A stretch of DNA of 64,000 nucleotides from Tillus elongatus (Eukaryota; Arthropoda; Insecta; Coleoptera; Cleridae). The stretch is taken from positions 21,139,739 to 21,203,738 of the forward strand of contig OZ023267.1 in NCBI GenBank assembly GCA_964006375.1, in the 5' to 3' direction. This document shows positions 24,764 to 35,340 of the stretch, piece by piece. The notes beneath the pieces were generated by a model. The model searched no databases, was not told where the DNA came from, and worked only from the letters and a program-made list of their open reading frames with translations. Every line of letters starts with the position of its first letter. Position 1 is the first letter of the stretch. The translations under genes were made by a program, and so were the position numbers.

Positions 24764-27700
24764 AAGACTGTTCGTCCCGAACAGTATTTACCGGCCGCCA
24801 ACTTGGGGGTTCGTTGCCCCGATAGGGACTCAACCTCTCTATGTGAACAACTTTGGGTTTAGTTCTTGGAGACAGCTGGATTCTGTAGACTAGGTCGTTA
24901 ATTTTCTTAGTCACCAAGTATGGCCCTTCCCATGGTTTCTGAAGTTTGGGACTGAGGCCCTTTCTCCTTGTTGGTTGGTACAGCCACACTGCATCACCTT
25001 CCTTGAATGTATGGGGTGTTGCTCTGCGATCCAAGCGCATCTTCATCCGGTCACTGCTTAAGAGGAGCCTATCTCTGACACATCTGTGTATAGTGCGCAG
25101 TTTTCCTTCTAGGTCGGCGACATACTCAGGTAACGTAGCTAGGTCCGCTATGTCCTCGTTCGGTGGTGGTCTCGTCATGTCGATTGGTAGCCGCATCTCT
25201 CTGCCGGTCAACATCATGGATGGAGTGTAGCCGGTAGATTCATGCTGAGAGCTTCTGTAAGCTAGGAGGAACAGAGGTATCAGCTTGTCCCAGGTTCTCT
25301 GATTCTCGTCAACAAACATAGCAAGATACTGATTGATGGTCCTGTTATGCCGTTCTACCATGCCATCTGATTGAGGGTGGAGTGGCGTTGTTCTCGTTTT
25401 CTTTATGCCTAGCAAGTCCATTAGGCTCTTCCAGACCTCTGATTCGAAATTCCGGCCCTGGTCGGTGTGAATCTCCAAGGGTACGCCATGCCGTGATATG
25501 ACATTTTCCATCAGGGCTTCTGCCACGGTCGTTGCCTCTTGGTTGGGGATCGGCGCAACTTCAGGCCATTTCGAGAAGTAGTCCATCGCCACCATTATGT
25601 ATCTGTTCCCAGACTCTGTGATGGGAAAAGGTCCTGCGATGTCTACGGCAACTCTCTCCCACGGTGTACCTGAGATGTACTGCATCATTTTTCCTCTGGA
25701 TCGGGTCTTTGGTCCTTTCTTTGAAGCACATTGGTCACACCTTTTGCACCATTCTTCCACGCTTCTTCGGCAGTTTATCCAATAGAAGCGGTCTCTCACT
25801 CTGGCAAGAGTCCTGTTGACCCCAAAGTGGCCTCCACTTCTACTATTGTGTAACTCTTGAAGAACACTGTCTATGCACTCACTTGGCACAACGGTCTGGT
25901 ATATACAGTCTCTACCATCGGCAGTTTTCCATTTTCGAGTGATCATGTCATTCTTTAGACACAATGAGTCCCATTGTAGCCAGTAGCCTTTAACCTCCGC
26001 CCCAAACCGGGACACATCGTGCCACTCAGGTCTTTTCCCCTTTTGTAGCCATTCTCTAATATTTTTCAAGTCTGGATCTGTCTTCTGTGCGTCTCTGATG
26101 TATTCAAGATTTACGTCTAGATCGGTGTTATTCTCCTGTCCTGCCACCAGTTGTTTGATCTGATGAGTTACTTTGTCGATCTCTTTGTTCTCTTGTCGCT
26201 CGCAAAATTTACATTCATGCACTGAACATGGTCTTCTTGACAGGCTGTCTGCATTGGCGTGACTTCTTCCTCTTCGATGTTCAATCCGGAAGTCGTAGCT
26301 CTGCAGTTTCTCTATCCATCGGGCTATCTGTCCTTCGGGTTTTCTAAAGTTCAGAAGCCATTGCAGAGCAGAGTGATCCGACCTCACGCGGAATGTTCTT
26401 CCGTACAGGAAGCTGTGGAAATGTTCGATGGATCTTACAACTGCCAGCAGTTCTTTCCGGGTTACACAGTAATTCCTTTCTGCTTTTCCGAACGTTTTGC
26501 TGAAGTAGCCTATCACGACTTCTTCTCCGGCTTGGAGCTGCGAGAGTACTGCCCCAATGCCATACTGGGAAGCATCGGTGTCCAGTATGAACAGTCCTTC
26601 GTCCTGAGGATAAGCCAGTATAGGAGCAGTGAGAAGACGATGTTTGAGTTCTCTAAAAGACTCTTGGCAATCTGGTGACCAGATGAACTCGACCTTATTT
26701 TCAGTCAGGCTATGCAGAGGTTTCGCAATGCTGCTGAAGTACTTCACAAAGCGTCGGTAGTAGCTGCAAAGTCCCAGAAAACTTCTGACCTCATGTTTGT
26801 TCCTCGGCACAGGCCAGTCTCTTACTGCCTTTATTTTCTCTGGATCAGTTTCTATCCCTTTCTCAGAAACGACATGTCCGAGGAAACTCACTTTCTTCTG
26901 GAAGAGGACGCATTTCTTGGGATTGAGTTGCAGATTGGCACCTCTCAGCCTGGAGAAAACCTGCTTCAGATTCGACAGGTGTTCATCGAAAGTCCTTCCA
27001 ATCACCATGACATCGTCGAGATACACCAGGCATGTTTCCCATGTAAGTCCTCTCAGCACTAACTCCATTAGTCGCTCGAAGGTGGCAGGAGCATTACATA
27101 AGCCGAATGGCATGACCTTGAATTGGTACAACCCATTCCCGGTTGAAAAAGCAGTCTTCTCCTTATCGTCTTTATGGAGTTCTACTTGCCAGTAGCCACT
27201 TTTCAGGTCTAATGTAGAGAACCACTTTGATCCGGCCAAAGTGTTCAAAGTGTCGTCGATCCGGGGCAGGGGATAACTGTCTTTCTTGGTGACATCATTC
27301 AGCTTCCTATAGTCCACGCAAAATCTCATAGTGCCGTCTTTCTTGGTGACCAAAACTACTGGGGACGACCAAGGACTATTAGACTCCTCAATCACACCAT
27401 CTTCCAGCATTTCGTTAACCATCGCCTTGATTTCTGATTGCTTGGCAAAAGGCAGTCTTCTCGGCGGCTGTCTAATTGGTCTTGCGTCGCCAGTATTAAT
27501 TCTGTGTTGCACTAGACTCGTACGACCTGTGATTTTATCTTGAGCGAAAATATCGGCCTCCTCCAATACGAACTTCAGGGCCATTTCCATCTCCATGTCG
27601 TTCAATTGGCCCCAAGAATTCTTGAACCGCTCTACCATTTCTACTGGCAGTCTTCTGTCTAATGCCGTGGGTGTCACCTTTCTTGACAACGTCACTCGGT

Positions 27701-29855
27701 CAATGGGCTCGCAAGTGGCGATAACCTCACCTTTCTTTAATGTGACCCTGTTAGTTTGCACGTTAGCCACTCTTATGGGTATTGTCCTCTTCGGGTCTAC
27801 TAAGCATCGTGCGACGAGGGCACCATCATGTCTATCTTTTAGGGGCTCCGCTATGAGAGCAGACATACCATCAAGTTTCTTCTCTAGTCTGGCTCTGACA
27901 ATCTTCTCACTGTTACCAGGAATCCGTGTATCCTCGTCGACAATAAGTCTCACCCTGGGATTAGCTTCGCCTGCTGTTGGAGATAAATACAACTCTTCGT
28001 TACCGATTTTCAAGATCTTATTCTGGAAGTCTACTGACAGGACATCGAAATCTTCCATTAAATCCAGGCCCAGGATAAATTCGTCGACGATTTCTGCGAC
28101 GACAGCCCTTACCTGTAGCTCAGTACTGCCCAGCCTAATGAAAACAGTGGCCTCTCCATGCACAGGTATCCTATCTCCTTTTGCCGTCTCCAACACAGGC
28201 TGTTTGTTGGTCGTGAGTGCCGACCTGTTTGGCAACATGTCTGGACGTACAACGGATCTAGTAGCACCAGTATCGATGGTGAAACTGCATTGTCTTCCGT
28301 CTATGCTGCCAGGTATAACGAGGCTCTCGCGGTAGCGTCGGATAGTGGAGACCCTGACCTTGAGGCCTTGGGTCTCGCATGCCACGTGTCGCCCACCTAC
28401 ACTGGCGTCAGGTCGTTTTCCCTGATGGCGCTCCCTGTTGGTATATTCTTGTCTTCTGCGAGCCACCTGTTGGGTTTGTAAGCACTGCCTACTTATGTGT
28501 CCTTTCCTACCACAGTTGTAGCATTCTATGTCTGACCAATCTGCTTTCGTCCTACGTGCCCCAACCGGTACAGTGAGCTTGCTTATGGCTTCTTTTATCA
28601 TTTTCATTTCTTGTCTTAGTTCGGCTGTCGTGTCTGCAAAGTCCTCTATCTCCTTCACTTCGCGCAGCCTGTTGCGGCGAGGTTGAGATGCATTCTTCGC
28701 TGCTTCAAATTCCAAGCCATAAATTACGCAGTCCGTAAGTGTTTTGAACCTTCCGAGCCTTAAAGCTTGTTGCATTTCATTATCAAGTACCCCATCGATG
28801 AAGGTCTGGACGGTTATCTGGTTGACAAATTCTTCTGGGGCTTGGGGATATGCCAGTCGCACAAGTTTCTCCACTTCGTCACTAAATGCTTGCAGCGTCT
28901 CATTTGGCTTCTGGACCCTTGACTTTAGTTGTGTCTGGTAGACCTGGCTCATGTACTTGTTACCATATCTCAAATCTAGGGCCTGTATCACTGTTAAGTA
29001 GTTTTGCTGTTTCGACTCCGGGATGTTCTGGAGGATTTCTAGGGCTTTACCTCGAAGCGAGAGAATTAGAGCAGTTGCTGCCTGTTGTTCGCTCCACCCA
29101 TTGCTGAGAGCTGCCGCTTCAAACTGCCTCCTGTACATGGGCCACGATGTTTCTCCGTCAAAAGTCGGCGGCTTCAAGGTTCCATGAGGCCGCTGCACGA
29201 TTGGCATATCTTCTTCCGGACGATTTTGAGCTGGGGACATTCCAGTAACTCCTCTTGGTTGAGTTCTATCAGTTTGGCCCATCACCTGTTCTGTCAGTTC
29301 TCTATGTCTGACTTCTGTGCCTTTAATCATCATCTTCATTTGTTCTTTCAACCCTTCAACTTCTTCCCATCGTTTGTTCCAATCCTCTGTTGCATTTTCC
29401 ACTTTACTGTTCACCACTCCTATTTTATAGTCCACATTCTCTATTTGTTCGTTAATCTGTTCAATTTCTTCTTTTACATCGACTCTCATATCGTGAAACA
29501 TACTTCGGATGTCTTCTTTGTCTTGAAGACGCCTCTGTTCCTCCTCTTGTCGTCTTCTCTCGTCTTCTTCGCGCCGTCTTCTTTCATCTTCTTGTCGCCG
29601 TTGTTCGTCTTCTTCGCGTTGCCTCTTGAGGTCTTCTTTATCTTCTTGTCGTCGTTGTTCGTCTTCTTCGCGTTGCCTCTTGAGGTCTTCTTTATCTTCT
29701 TGTCGTCGTTGTTCGTCTTCTTCGCGTTGCTTCTTGAGTTCTTCTTTGTCTTCTTGTCGTCTTCTCTCGTCTTCTTCGCGTTGTCTTTTCAGTAAGTCCA
29801 TCAACTCTTTGATTTCAGCCATCTTGTCGTAGTCAGTCGATCTAGTGTTTACCAT
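24762..29855 (-). CDS. Gypsy gag-pol polyprotein, intact
   Basis: 1697 residues in one frame. Residues 20-125 are a charged coiled coil with near-identical 18-residue repeats (KRQREEDEQRRQEDKEDL). Residues about 225-395 are a retrotransposon gag domain (TLKPPTFDGETSWPMYRRQF onward). A CCHC zinc knuckle lies at C445, C448, H453 and C458. The aspartic protease active site is DTGA (528-531). RT spans about 800-1000 with FCVDYRKLND and YLDD (945-948). RNase H starts LDTDASQYG (D1094). Integrase has the HHCC zinc site (H1336, H1343, C1373, C1376), the DD35E triad D1405, D1465, E1501, and a GPY/F module at 1642-1650. All catalytic residues are present. Gag and pol are fused without a frameshift or stop, so another way to set the Gag:Pol ratio would be needed. 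The stop is 13 bases from the 3' LTR. Confidence 0.97.
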   Translation of the reverse strand: MVNTRSTDYDKMAEIKELMDLLKRQREEDERRRQEDKEELKKQREEDEQRRQEDKEDLKRQREEDEQRRQEDKEDLKRQREEDEQRRQEDERRRREEDERRRQEEEQRRLQDKEDIRSMFHDMRVDVKEEIEQINEQIENVDYKIGVVNSKVENATEDWNKRWEEVEGLKEQMKMMIKGTEVRHRELTEQVMGQTDRTQPRGVTGMSPAQNRPEEDMPIVQRPHGTLKPPTFDGETSWPMYRRQFEAAALSNGWSEQQAATALILSLRGKALEILQNIPESKQQNYLTVIQALDLRYGNKYMSQVYQTQLKSRVQKPNETLQAFSDEVEKLVRLAYPQAPEEFVNQITVQTFIDGVLDNEMQQALRLGRFKTLTDCVIYGLEFEAAKNASQPRRNRLREVKEIEDFADTTAELRQEMKMIKEAISKLTVPVGARRTKADWSDIECYNCGRKGHISRQCLQTQQVARRRQEYTNRERHQGKRPDASVGGRHVACETQGLKVRVSTIRRYRESLVIPGSIDGRQCSFTIDTGATRSVVRPDMLPNRSALTTNKQPVLETAKGDRIPVHGEATVFIRLGSTELQVRAVVAEIVDEFILGLDLMEDFDVLSVDFQNKILKIGNEELYLSPTAGEANPRVRLIVDEDTRIPGNSEKIVRARLEKKLDGMSALIAEPLKDRHDGALVARCLVDPKRTIPIRVANVQTNRVTLKKGEVIATCEPIDRVTLSRKVTPTALDRRLPVEMVERFKNSWGQLNDMEMEMALKFVLEEADIFAQDKITGRTSLVQHRINTGDARPIRQPPRRLPFAKQSEIKAMVNEMLEDGVIEESNSPWSSPVVLVTKKDGTMRFCVDYRKLNDVTKKDSYPLPRIDDTLNTLAGSKWFSTLDLKSGYWQVELHKDDKEKTAFSTGNGLYQFKVMPFGLCNAPATFERLMELVLRGLTWETCLVYLDDVMVIGRTFDEHLSNLKQVFSRLRGANLQLNPKKCVLFQKKVSFLGHVVSEKGIETDPEKIKAVRDWPVPRNKHEVRSFLGLCSYYRRFVKYFSSIAKPLHSLTENKVEFIWSPDCQESFRELKHRLLTAPILAYPQDEGLFILDTDASQYGIGAVLSQLQAGEEVVIGYFSKTFGKAERNYCVTRKELLAVVRSIEHFHSFLYGRTFRVRSDHSALQWLLNFRKPEGQIARWIEKLQSYDFRIEHRRGRSHANADSLSRRPCSVHECKFCERQENKEIDKVTHQIKQLVAGQENNTDLDVNLEYIRDAQKTDPDLKNIREWLQKGKRPEWHDVSRFGAEVKGYWLQWDSLCLKNDMITRKWKTADGRDCIYQTVVPSECIDSVLQELHNSRSGGHFGVNRTLARVRDRFYWINCRRSVEEWCKRCDQCASKKGPKTRSRGKMMQYISGTPWERVAVDIAGPFPITESGNRYIMVAMDYFSKWPEVAPIPNQEATTVAEALMENVISRHGVPLEIHTDQGRNFESEVWKSLMDLLGIKKTRTTPLHPQSDGMVERHNRTINQYLAMFVDENQRTWDKLIPLFLLAYRSSQHESTGYTPSMMLTGREMRLPIDMTRPPPNEDIADLATLPEYVADLEGKLRTIHRCVRDRLLLSSDRMKMRLDRRATPHTFKEGDAVWLYQPTRRKGLSPKLQKPWEGPYLVTKKINDLVYRIQLSPRTKPKVVHIERLSPYRGNEPPSWRPVNTVRDEQS
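29550..29800 (-). repeat. 54-bp coding tandem repeat in gag
   Basis: The cttcttgtcgtcgttgttcg and cttcgcgttgcctcttgagg blocks recur about every 54 bases, encoding three to four 18-residue coiled-coil units. Copies are almost identical in DNA, so the array expanded recently and may vary in number between element copies. Confidence 0.85.
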
Positions 29856-29898
29856 TTACAGCTAGCTTAGTTGTCCACTTCTTCACTCACTTATCCCA

Positions 29899-29912
29899 CA
29901 CTTCTGACACCA
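29899..29912 (-). promoter_or_regulatory. Primer binding site, tRNA-Leu type
   Basis: Minus strand TGGTGTCAGAAGTG lies three bases after the 5' LTR. It is complementary to the 3' end CACTTCTGACACCA that I recall for tRNA-Leu isoacceptors, so minus-strand synthesis is probably primed by tRNA-Leu. Confidence 0.7.
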
Positions 29913-29915
29913 AAT

Positions 29916-30661
29916 TGTTGCGTTTTCTCCGGGTTCTGGATAAGTGAGACTTTTAATTTTAACAAAACAACTTTATTTACACTCTAAATATGGATACAAT
30001 AAAATTTCTAGAATGTCTCTCTCACAAAACACTTCATTTACTGGCCTTACAATTACTACTCTCAACAAAAGTCACTAATCTGGTACTACAGTCACTACTC
30101 TCTTAACACTTTACACTGCTTCTTCAAGTCACTACCACATTCTCTTACTGAACTGAACTAACTCGGGCTGGCTTGCTTTCGCTTTTATATACTCGCCGTA
30201 CCTTCCCCTCCTTTCTAGAGCGTTCCATTCCAGAACGTTCCAGAACCTTCTTTTACTAGAAGGTTCTGTGAATACAGATCGGTCCCGTGTGTATACAGGG
30301 GGATGTGTATACAGGATGATCCAAATGTGGTCACCACTCCTAGGTTACACAAGAGGTGTTTCTCGAACTATAAGATCTCTCTGCGTATACAGGGTGTAAG
30401 GGTTCTCTGCGTATACAGGGTGTATATACAGGGTGTTCGGAATGTGCAGACCTCAGTTATCCGTTCCGACGGGGCACAAGTTGGTAACTTCGTTATTTCT
30501 GGTCCTAGAGGGTTGAGACTTCGCCTGAGGGGGGTCACCCCAGGCACCCCCAGGGGGGTGGGGAGGCGGTGTTGCCAGATTGTGCAAAAATTCCCAGATG
30601 TTGGGGAAATTCTGGAGATGTGGCAACACCGCACCTACGTCTATTGAAGTGCTTTGTAACA
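29916..30661 (-). repeat. 5' LTR of gypsy element
   Basis: 746 bp, the same length as the other LTR. It carries the promoter for the genomic transcript: TATA box GTATATAAAA on the minus strand at 30192-30183 and a polyadenylation signal AATAAA at 29977-29972. Confidence 0.95.
30183..30192 (-). promoter_or_regulatory. TATA box of gypsy promoter
   Basis: GTATATAAAAG on the minus strand in the 5' LTR, followed downstream by AATAAA about 210 bases later, a normal U3-R layout. Confidence 0.7.
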
Positions 30662-30665
30662 GTAT
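30662..30665. repeat. Target-site duplication GTAT (right)
   Basis: Matches 24000-24003. Confidence 0.85.
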
Positions 30666-30751
30666 TGTCATAACTTGGTAAGGAACTTTCCGTAATATGG
30701 CAAAATACAGTGCGTCACGCTGCGAGCGATCCCAATCAATATCTGAAAAAG

Positions 30752-31031
30752 TCTGGACGCACCAAGTGCATTATGGTAGTGAATTTTCATAAAAATATTT
30801 TTAATAGCAAATGTGTGTTTTTTTTTAGAAAGCAGGCATCAAATTTGGTTACCAGTATAACCTATATAGTAAAAACAATGTGCCATGTTTCATCAAAATA
30901 ACTTTATTGTTTGAAAATGTTCAAAAATGTCCGAAAGTAAACATAAAGTGTTCTCGAAAAAACTAGTTTCTTGGCCAACCTTATAGGTTAATAGTAAAAT
31001 TCGCTACCATAACGCACTTGCTGCGTCCAGA
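30752..31031. mobile_element. 280-bp element with two inverted copies of the Helentron-like 5' end
   Basis: Left end tctggacgcaccaagtgca through gtgaatttt (30752-30787) and the inverted equivalent at 30996-31031 form 36-bp terminal inverted repeats. The sequence of these ends is the 5' terminus of the TA-core family, but here both ends carry it and there is no TA tract. No clear target duplication. Confidence 0.75.
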
Positions 31032-31039
31032 ATTTCTTT

Positions 31040-31545
31040 TCTTACAAACATGCATTATATTTCGATGGAAAATGCAAAAATGCAATAACATAAGGCGTGT
31101 TTGATTTTAAAAAAAGACAATTTGTATCACCAACGACTTATGGGCCACCCGGAGATTGTAGAAATAATTTTTTAAGATGTAGCTCAAGACACCCTATAAT
31201 TAATATATACAAATTTTTTCACATCCTGTATAATAACGAAAATATTGAGCTTTATTGATTTTTTACGAAAATTCGACAAAAATTATATACCATTAAACGA
31301 TAAATTCTATAGCTAAGGCTACTGTCAAGCATCAGAAAAAGGGTCTATTTAAAATGGATTTTCTGGAAATATTTTAGTAAAATGAAAGACAATGACGGTT
31401 GAAACTAAGACTTGAGGGTTTTTAAAACATTCTTCTTGAAACATTTTTTCCATAGCCCGTATTAGGATCAAGTTCTTTGTCTAAATGTTGCCAATTTTGA
31501 CGTTTTAAATCACAACTTTTTAAGGAAAACCCCAATTTTTTTTTT
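31040..31545. other. No gene seen
   Basis: AT-rich sequence without frames or recognised repeats. Confidence 0.4.
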
Positions 31546-31549
31546 AAAT

Positions 31550-31819
31550 GCTTATAACTTTTTTGTCATTTTACCTACAGAGCTAAATTGGTAGGTAGCT
31601 TACATATAAGGATGTAAACCAGTGCATAAAATTTGGTTGTCCTTACTTTGTTAATTCCGGAGATATAAGTTTTTTTAGAAAGGAAACACAAAATTTTTCG
31701 GGAAAGCCTGGGCCGATTTTCCTGGCTAACGAACTTATCCAAGCCATTTACAAAAGGAAGGTATTCACTAAATGTAATCAAAATTGTCCCATTATTTTTG
31801 AGTTATCGGTGTGATATAT

Positions 31820-31917
<98 letters not shown>

Positions 31918-32042
31918 ATATAAAAATTGAAACTGACCCTGGATATGTGTTCTGGGGGGCGCTCATTTGAAGAATTTTTTTCAAAATTCAAAAGTCGGGA
32001 TCTCCTCATTAGTGATTTTTTTTAAAGAAAATTCACTAAAAG
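31550..32042 (+). mobile_element. TA-core Helentron-like repeat
   Basis: Left arm (ggaaacacaaaatttttcgg, ttaccaa-type blocks, ttttgagttatcgg), TA tract 31814-31914, right arm (gaaactgaccctggatatg) and the terminal hairpin agtgattttttttaaagaaaattcact at its end. The 5' terminus is not recognisable. Confidence 0.75.
31814..31914. repeat. (TA)n tract inside Helentron-like repeat
   Basis: About 50 TA units with one gata interruption at its left edge. Confidence 0.98.
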
Positions 32043-32230
32043 TATGTACAGTGTCTGTTCTTTATGATTAGTGCAGCTTCTGCTACTGTTGTTTAGGAAG
32101 ATGGAAAAAAATCCAAATAAAGGTTGTAGAAGTTTTTACAAGCTATAACAATTTGATTTTGGGAAAACCAAATAAACATTGCAAAGCCTAAAAAATTAGC
32201 TAGCCTCCCCTTTTTTTAATATAATACCCT

Positions 32231-32522
32231 ATTCACTAAGTCAAGATTGGACCCAGTTATGAGCACTGATAAGCACACTTGGTAAACCCATATCACCACA
32301 ACATATTTAAAAAAACATGACGATCGTTTCACTAACCGAGATGGCCTCATCAGAGGATGAATAATTTTAAATATCTTATATCCCTACTCTATTTATATTC
32401 TTCTGCATGTAGTCGGTCACTAATGATTTAGGGAGGTTTAACGACTCCAAAATTAACGTATTTCGTTTGGCGGAAATATCTGTATTCTTTTATTATCTAT
32501 CGGACGTGCTTCTGCCGGTATT
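32231..32522 (-). repeat. PLE terminal repeat
   Basis: On the minus strand it starts accggcagaagcacgtccga, runs through cctccctaaatcattagtga and ctgcagaagaatataaat-like sequence to the hammerhead and the cacaacatatt block. It is continuous with the minus-strand PLE copy at 33117-33803 except for the nested repeat at 32523-33116. Confidence 0.85.
32317..32357 (-). ncRNA. Hammerhead ribozyme in PLE terminal repeat
   Basis: Minus strand: perfect CTGATGA (32353-32347), weakened stem II (GGCCATC with GGTTAGT), perfect GAAAC (32330-32326), then GATCGTC. Stem II pairing is partly lost compared with the 58782 copy. Confidence 0.7.
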
Positions 32523-33116
<594 letters not shown>

Positions 33117-33803
33117 TATTTTATAAAGTAATCTATCAAGAGACTGTCCATAGACGGCGAAGCGAGATTCATACATTTTTAATTAGTACTATATTTAGCA
33201 ATATAAAAGTTTTTAAATGCTACCTAGACCCCTCGTAGGTTTAAATGGGAAGCAAACGAAGCTCTTTTTAGCTTTCTCTCTTTTAAAAGTCGTTGATTCC
33301 GCTAACATTTTCTTTATTTTTACTTTGGTAATTAATTTCTCCCCTAGACAAGCAGTATATCCGTTATATTCTGCCCCGTTCTTAATATACTTTAATTTTT
33401 TGGTATATCTACTTAATTAAGCTCAAAAATTCTGACTGGCCATTTTTTGTGCGTAGGTATGATGTGAGTCATTCGGAATGTAGCTTAGAGTGGTAGTTTC
33501 CTTTTTATGGATATCAAATTCTAAAGTGTCTTTATTTTTGATAACTAGTGCATCTAGAATGGATAATTTATTATTATTTCTAATTCGTGGGTAAATTTAT
33601 AGAATCAAATTTATTTATTAACTTGACAATAAAATCTTATATTCTGCAAATGTTTGTGTTAAACACTGCGAAAATATCATCCACGTAGCAAAACCACACT
33701 CTAGGAAAATACTCCTTTTCACTTTCAAGATCTGTTTCAAATCTACTCATGAAAAGGTCTGAAATAAATGGCGATAGCGGGTTGCCCATTGCCGTGCCTT
33801 AAG
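33117..33803 (-). pseudogene. PLE copy, minus strand, endonuclease deleted
   Basis: From 33803 downward it encodes RT (GNPLSPFISDLFMSRFE, then FCYVDDIFAVFNTN) and the NGYTACL segment. It then jumps over the GIY-YIG domain to the 3' end that joins the terminal repeat at 32522. It is the mirror partner of the plus-strand copy starting at 33804. Confidence 0.8.
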
Positions 33804-35340
33804 TTTGTTAAAAAAACTCAGGGTGGTTGAAAGCTCTTAAAAGCTTGCCCGTCATTGAAAAAAATCCAGTAACAAATTCACTTGAAGCTATTAATATAAT
33901 TAAAGAGTTTAAATTAGTTGAAAGCGGGGTTTTGATTTCATTTGATGTAACCTCATTGTTTCCTAGCGTTTCCACGAAGCACACGTTAACGTATTTAGAA
34001 GAGTTGTTAAAAATGAATAACATAAATGAAAAGATCTGCAAAGAAGATTTAACTTTAACAAACCTTTTTCAAACAAACCCAAGGCATTTATTACTGACCT
34101 TTTCATGAGTATATTTGAAACAGATCTTGAAAATGAAAGTGAGTATTTTCCTAGAATGTCGTTTCGTTACGTGGATGATATTTTTGCAGTGTTTAACACA
34201 AACATTTGCAGAATAAAATTCAACAATAAATTTGCTTCTATAAATTTACCAATATAGGTAACATAATTCTGTTTTCTAGATAATTAATACAAAATAATCT
34301 GTAGGTATTTGTATGTATTTGTATATCATATAAAATAACAAAAGTCTGTGGCTGATGGATGTACTGTTCCAAGGTCATAAATACCTCCGCCACCACCATA
34401 AATTTACCCACGAATTAGAAATTAATAATAAATTACCCTTTCTAGATGTACTAGTTATCAAAAATAAAGACACTCTTGAATTCGATATCCATAGAAAGGA
34501 AACCACCACTCTAAGCTACATTCCGAATGAAAAATGGCTGGTCGGATTTTTTTTAGTAAAGAGATTAATTGACTTCCCTTTAAGTAGAAGTAGATAAGCA
34601 AAAAATTAAAGTATATTAAGAACGTGGCCGAATATAACGGATACACTGCTTGCCTAGTGAAAAAATTAATTAACAAACAATAAACAAAGAAAATGTTAAC
34701 GAATCAATGACTTTTAGAAGAAAGAAAGCCGAAAAAATTTGTTTGCTTACCATTTGAACCTCGAATCACGAGGGGTCTAGATATCATTTTAAAAAAAATC
34801 CAATTTGCAACTAACATTTTCGACAAAAAATACCATAATAAACTTGCTAGGTAACCCAACAGAAAAAGATAGTACGGCCAAAATGTCGGGAATTTATTAA
34901 ATAAGTTTTAAAGATTGTGTCGTCAACCAAACAAAAAGATCTATTGGAATTAGATTCAAAGAGCATTTAGCACAATTAAGATACGGTACTATAGTTAGAT
35001 CTTCAGTCGCCCGACATATTTGGGATAATATTCACCCCGTTAATAAGGAGAATCTAAAATTAATAAAAATTGTTAGACAGCCAGGACGGCTAAACGCCTT
35101 CGAAAGTAGATATATTGCTAAATATAGTAATAAAAAAATGTATGACTCTCACTCCGCCGCCTATGGGCAGTCTCCTGATATATTACTTTATAAAATAAGT
35201 AGCGGCAGAAGCACGTCCGATAGATAATAAAAGAATACAGATATTTCCGCCAAACGACATCTGTTAATTTTGGTGTCGTTGAACCTCCCTAAATCGTTAG
35301 TGACCCACTACCTGCAGAAGAATATAAAAACAGTTGTGTG
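33804..35340 (+). pseudogene. PLE copy, plus strand
   Basis: Plus-strand frames in order: RT N-terminal and palm (GVLISFDVTSLFPSVSTKHT with the first catalytic Asp), FRYVDDIFAVFNTN, KLPFLDVLVIKN, EYNGYTACL, LPFEPRITRGLDII, a decayed GIY-YIG region (RFKEHLAQLRYGTI), and the C-terminal NAFESRYIAKYS. It ends with the start of the terminal repeat (35203-35330). Multiple stops, a gap at the GNPLSPF motif and a 147-bp insertion at 34251-34397 break the frame. Confidence 0.85.
34251..34397. mobile_element. 147-bp insertion with an 11-bp duplication
   Basis: ATAAATTTACC occurs at 34240-34250 and again at 34398-34408, while other PLE copies have it once. The insert has no coding sequence, no A tail and no clear inverted ends, so its class is unknown. 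Confidence 0.65.

Larger units (their letters stand above)
24004..30661 (-). mobile_element. Complete Ty3/gypsy LTR retrotransposon
   Basis: A 6,658-bp element on the minus strand: 5' LTR (29916-30661), tRNA primer site, a single 1697-codon gag-pol frame, polypurine tract, 3' LTR (24004-24749), GTAT duplications. By eye I find only two differences between the LTRs (near 24433 and 24519). The uninterrupted frame, matched target duplication and near-identical LTRs show very recent insertion and possible competence for transposition. There is no envelope frame. Confidence 0.97.

Noticed and set aside
24391..24893. Frames of about 114 and 88 codons in both LTRs
   Set aside because: They occur identically in both LTRs as part of U3/R sequence and show no protein family.
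24946..29832. Plus-strand frames of 60-246 codons opposite the gypsy element
   Set aside because: Antisense shadows of the intact minus-strand gag-pol; no independent motifs.
24004..30661. Endogenous retrovirus with an envelope gene
   Set aside because: The gag-pol stop lies 13 bases from the 3' LTR, leaving no room for an envelope frame.
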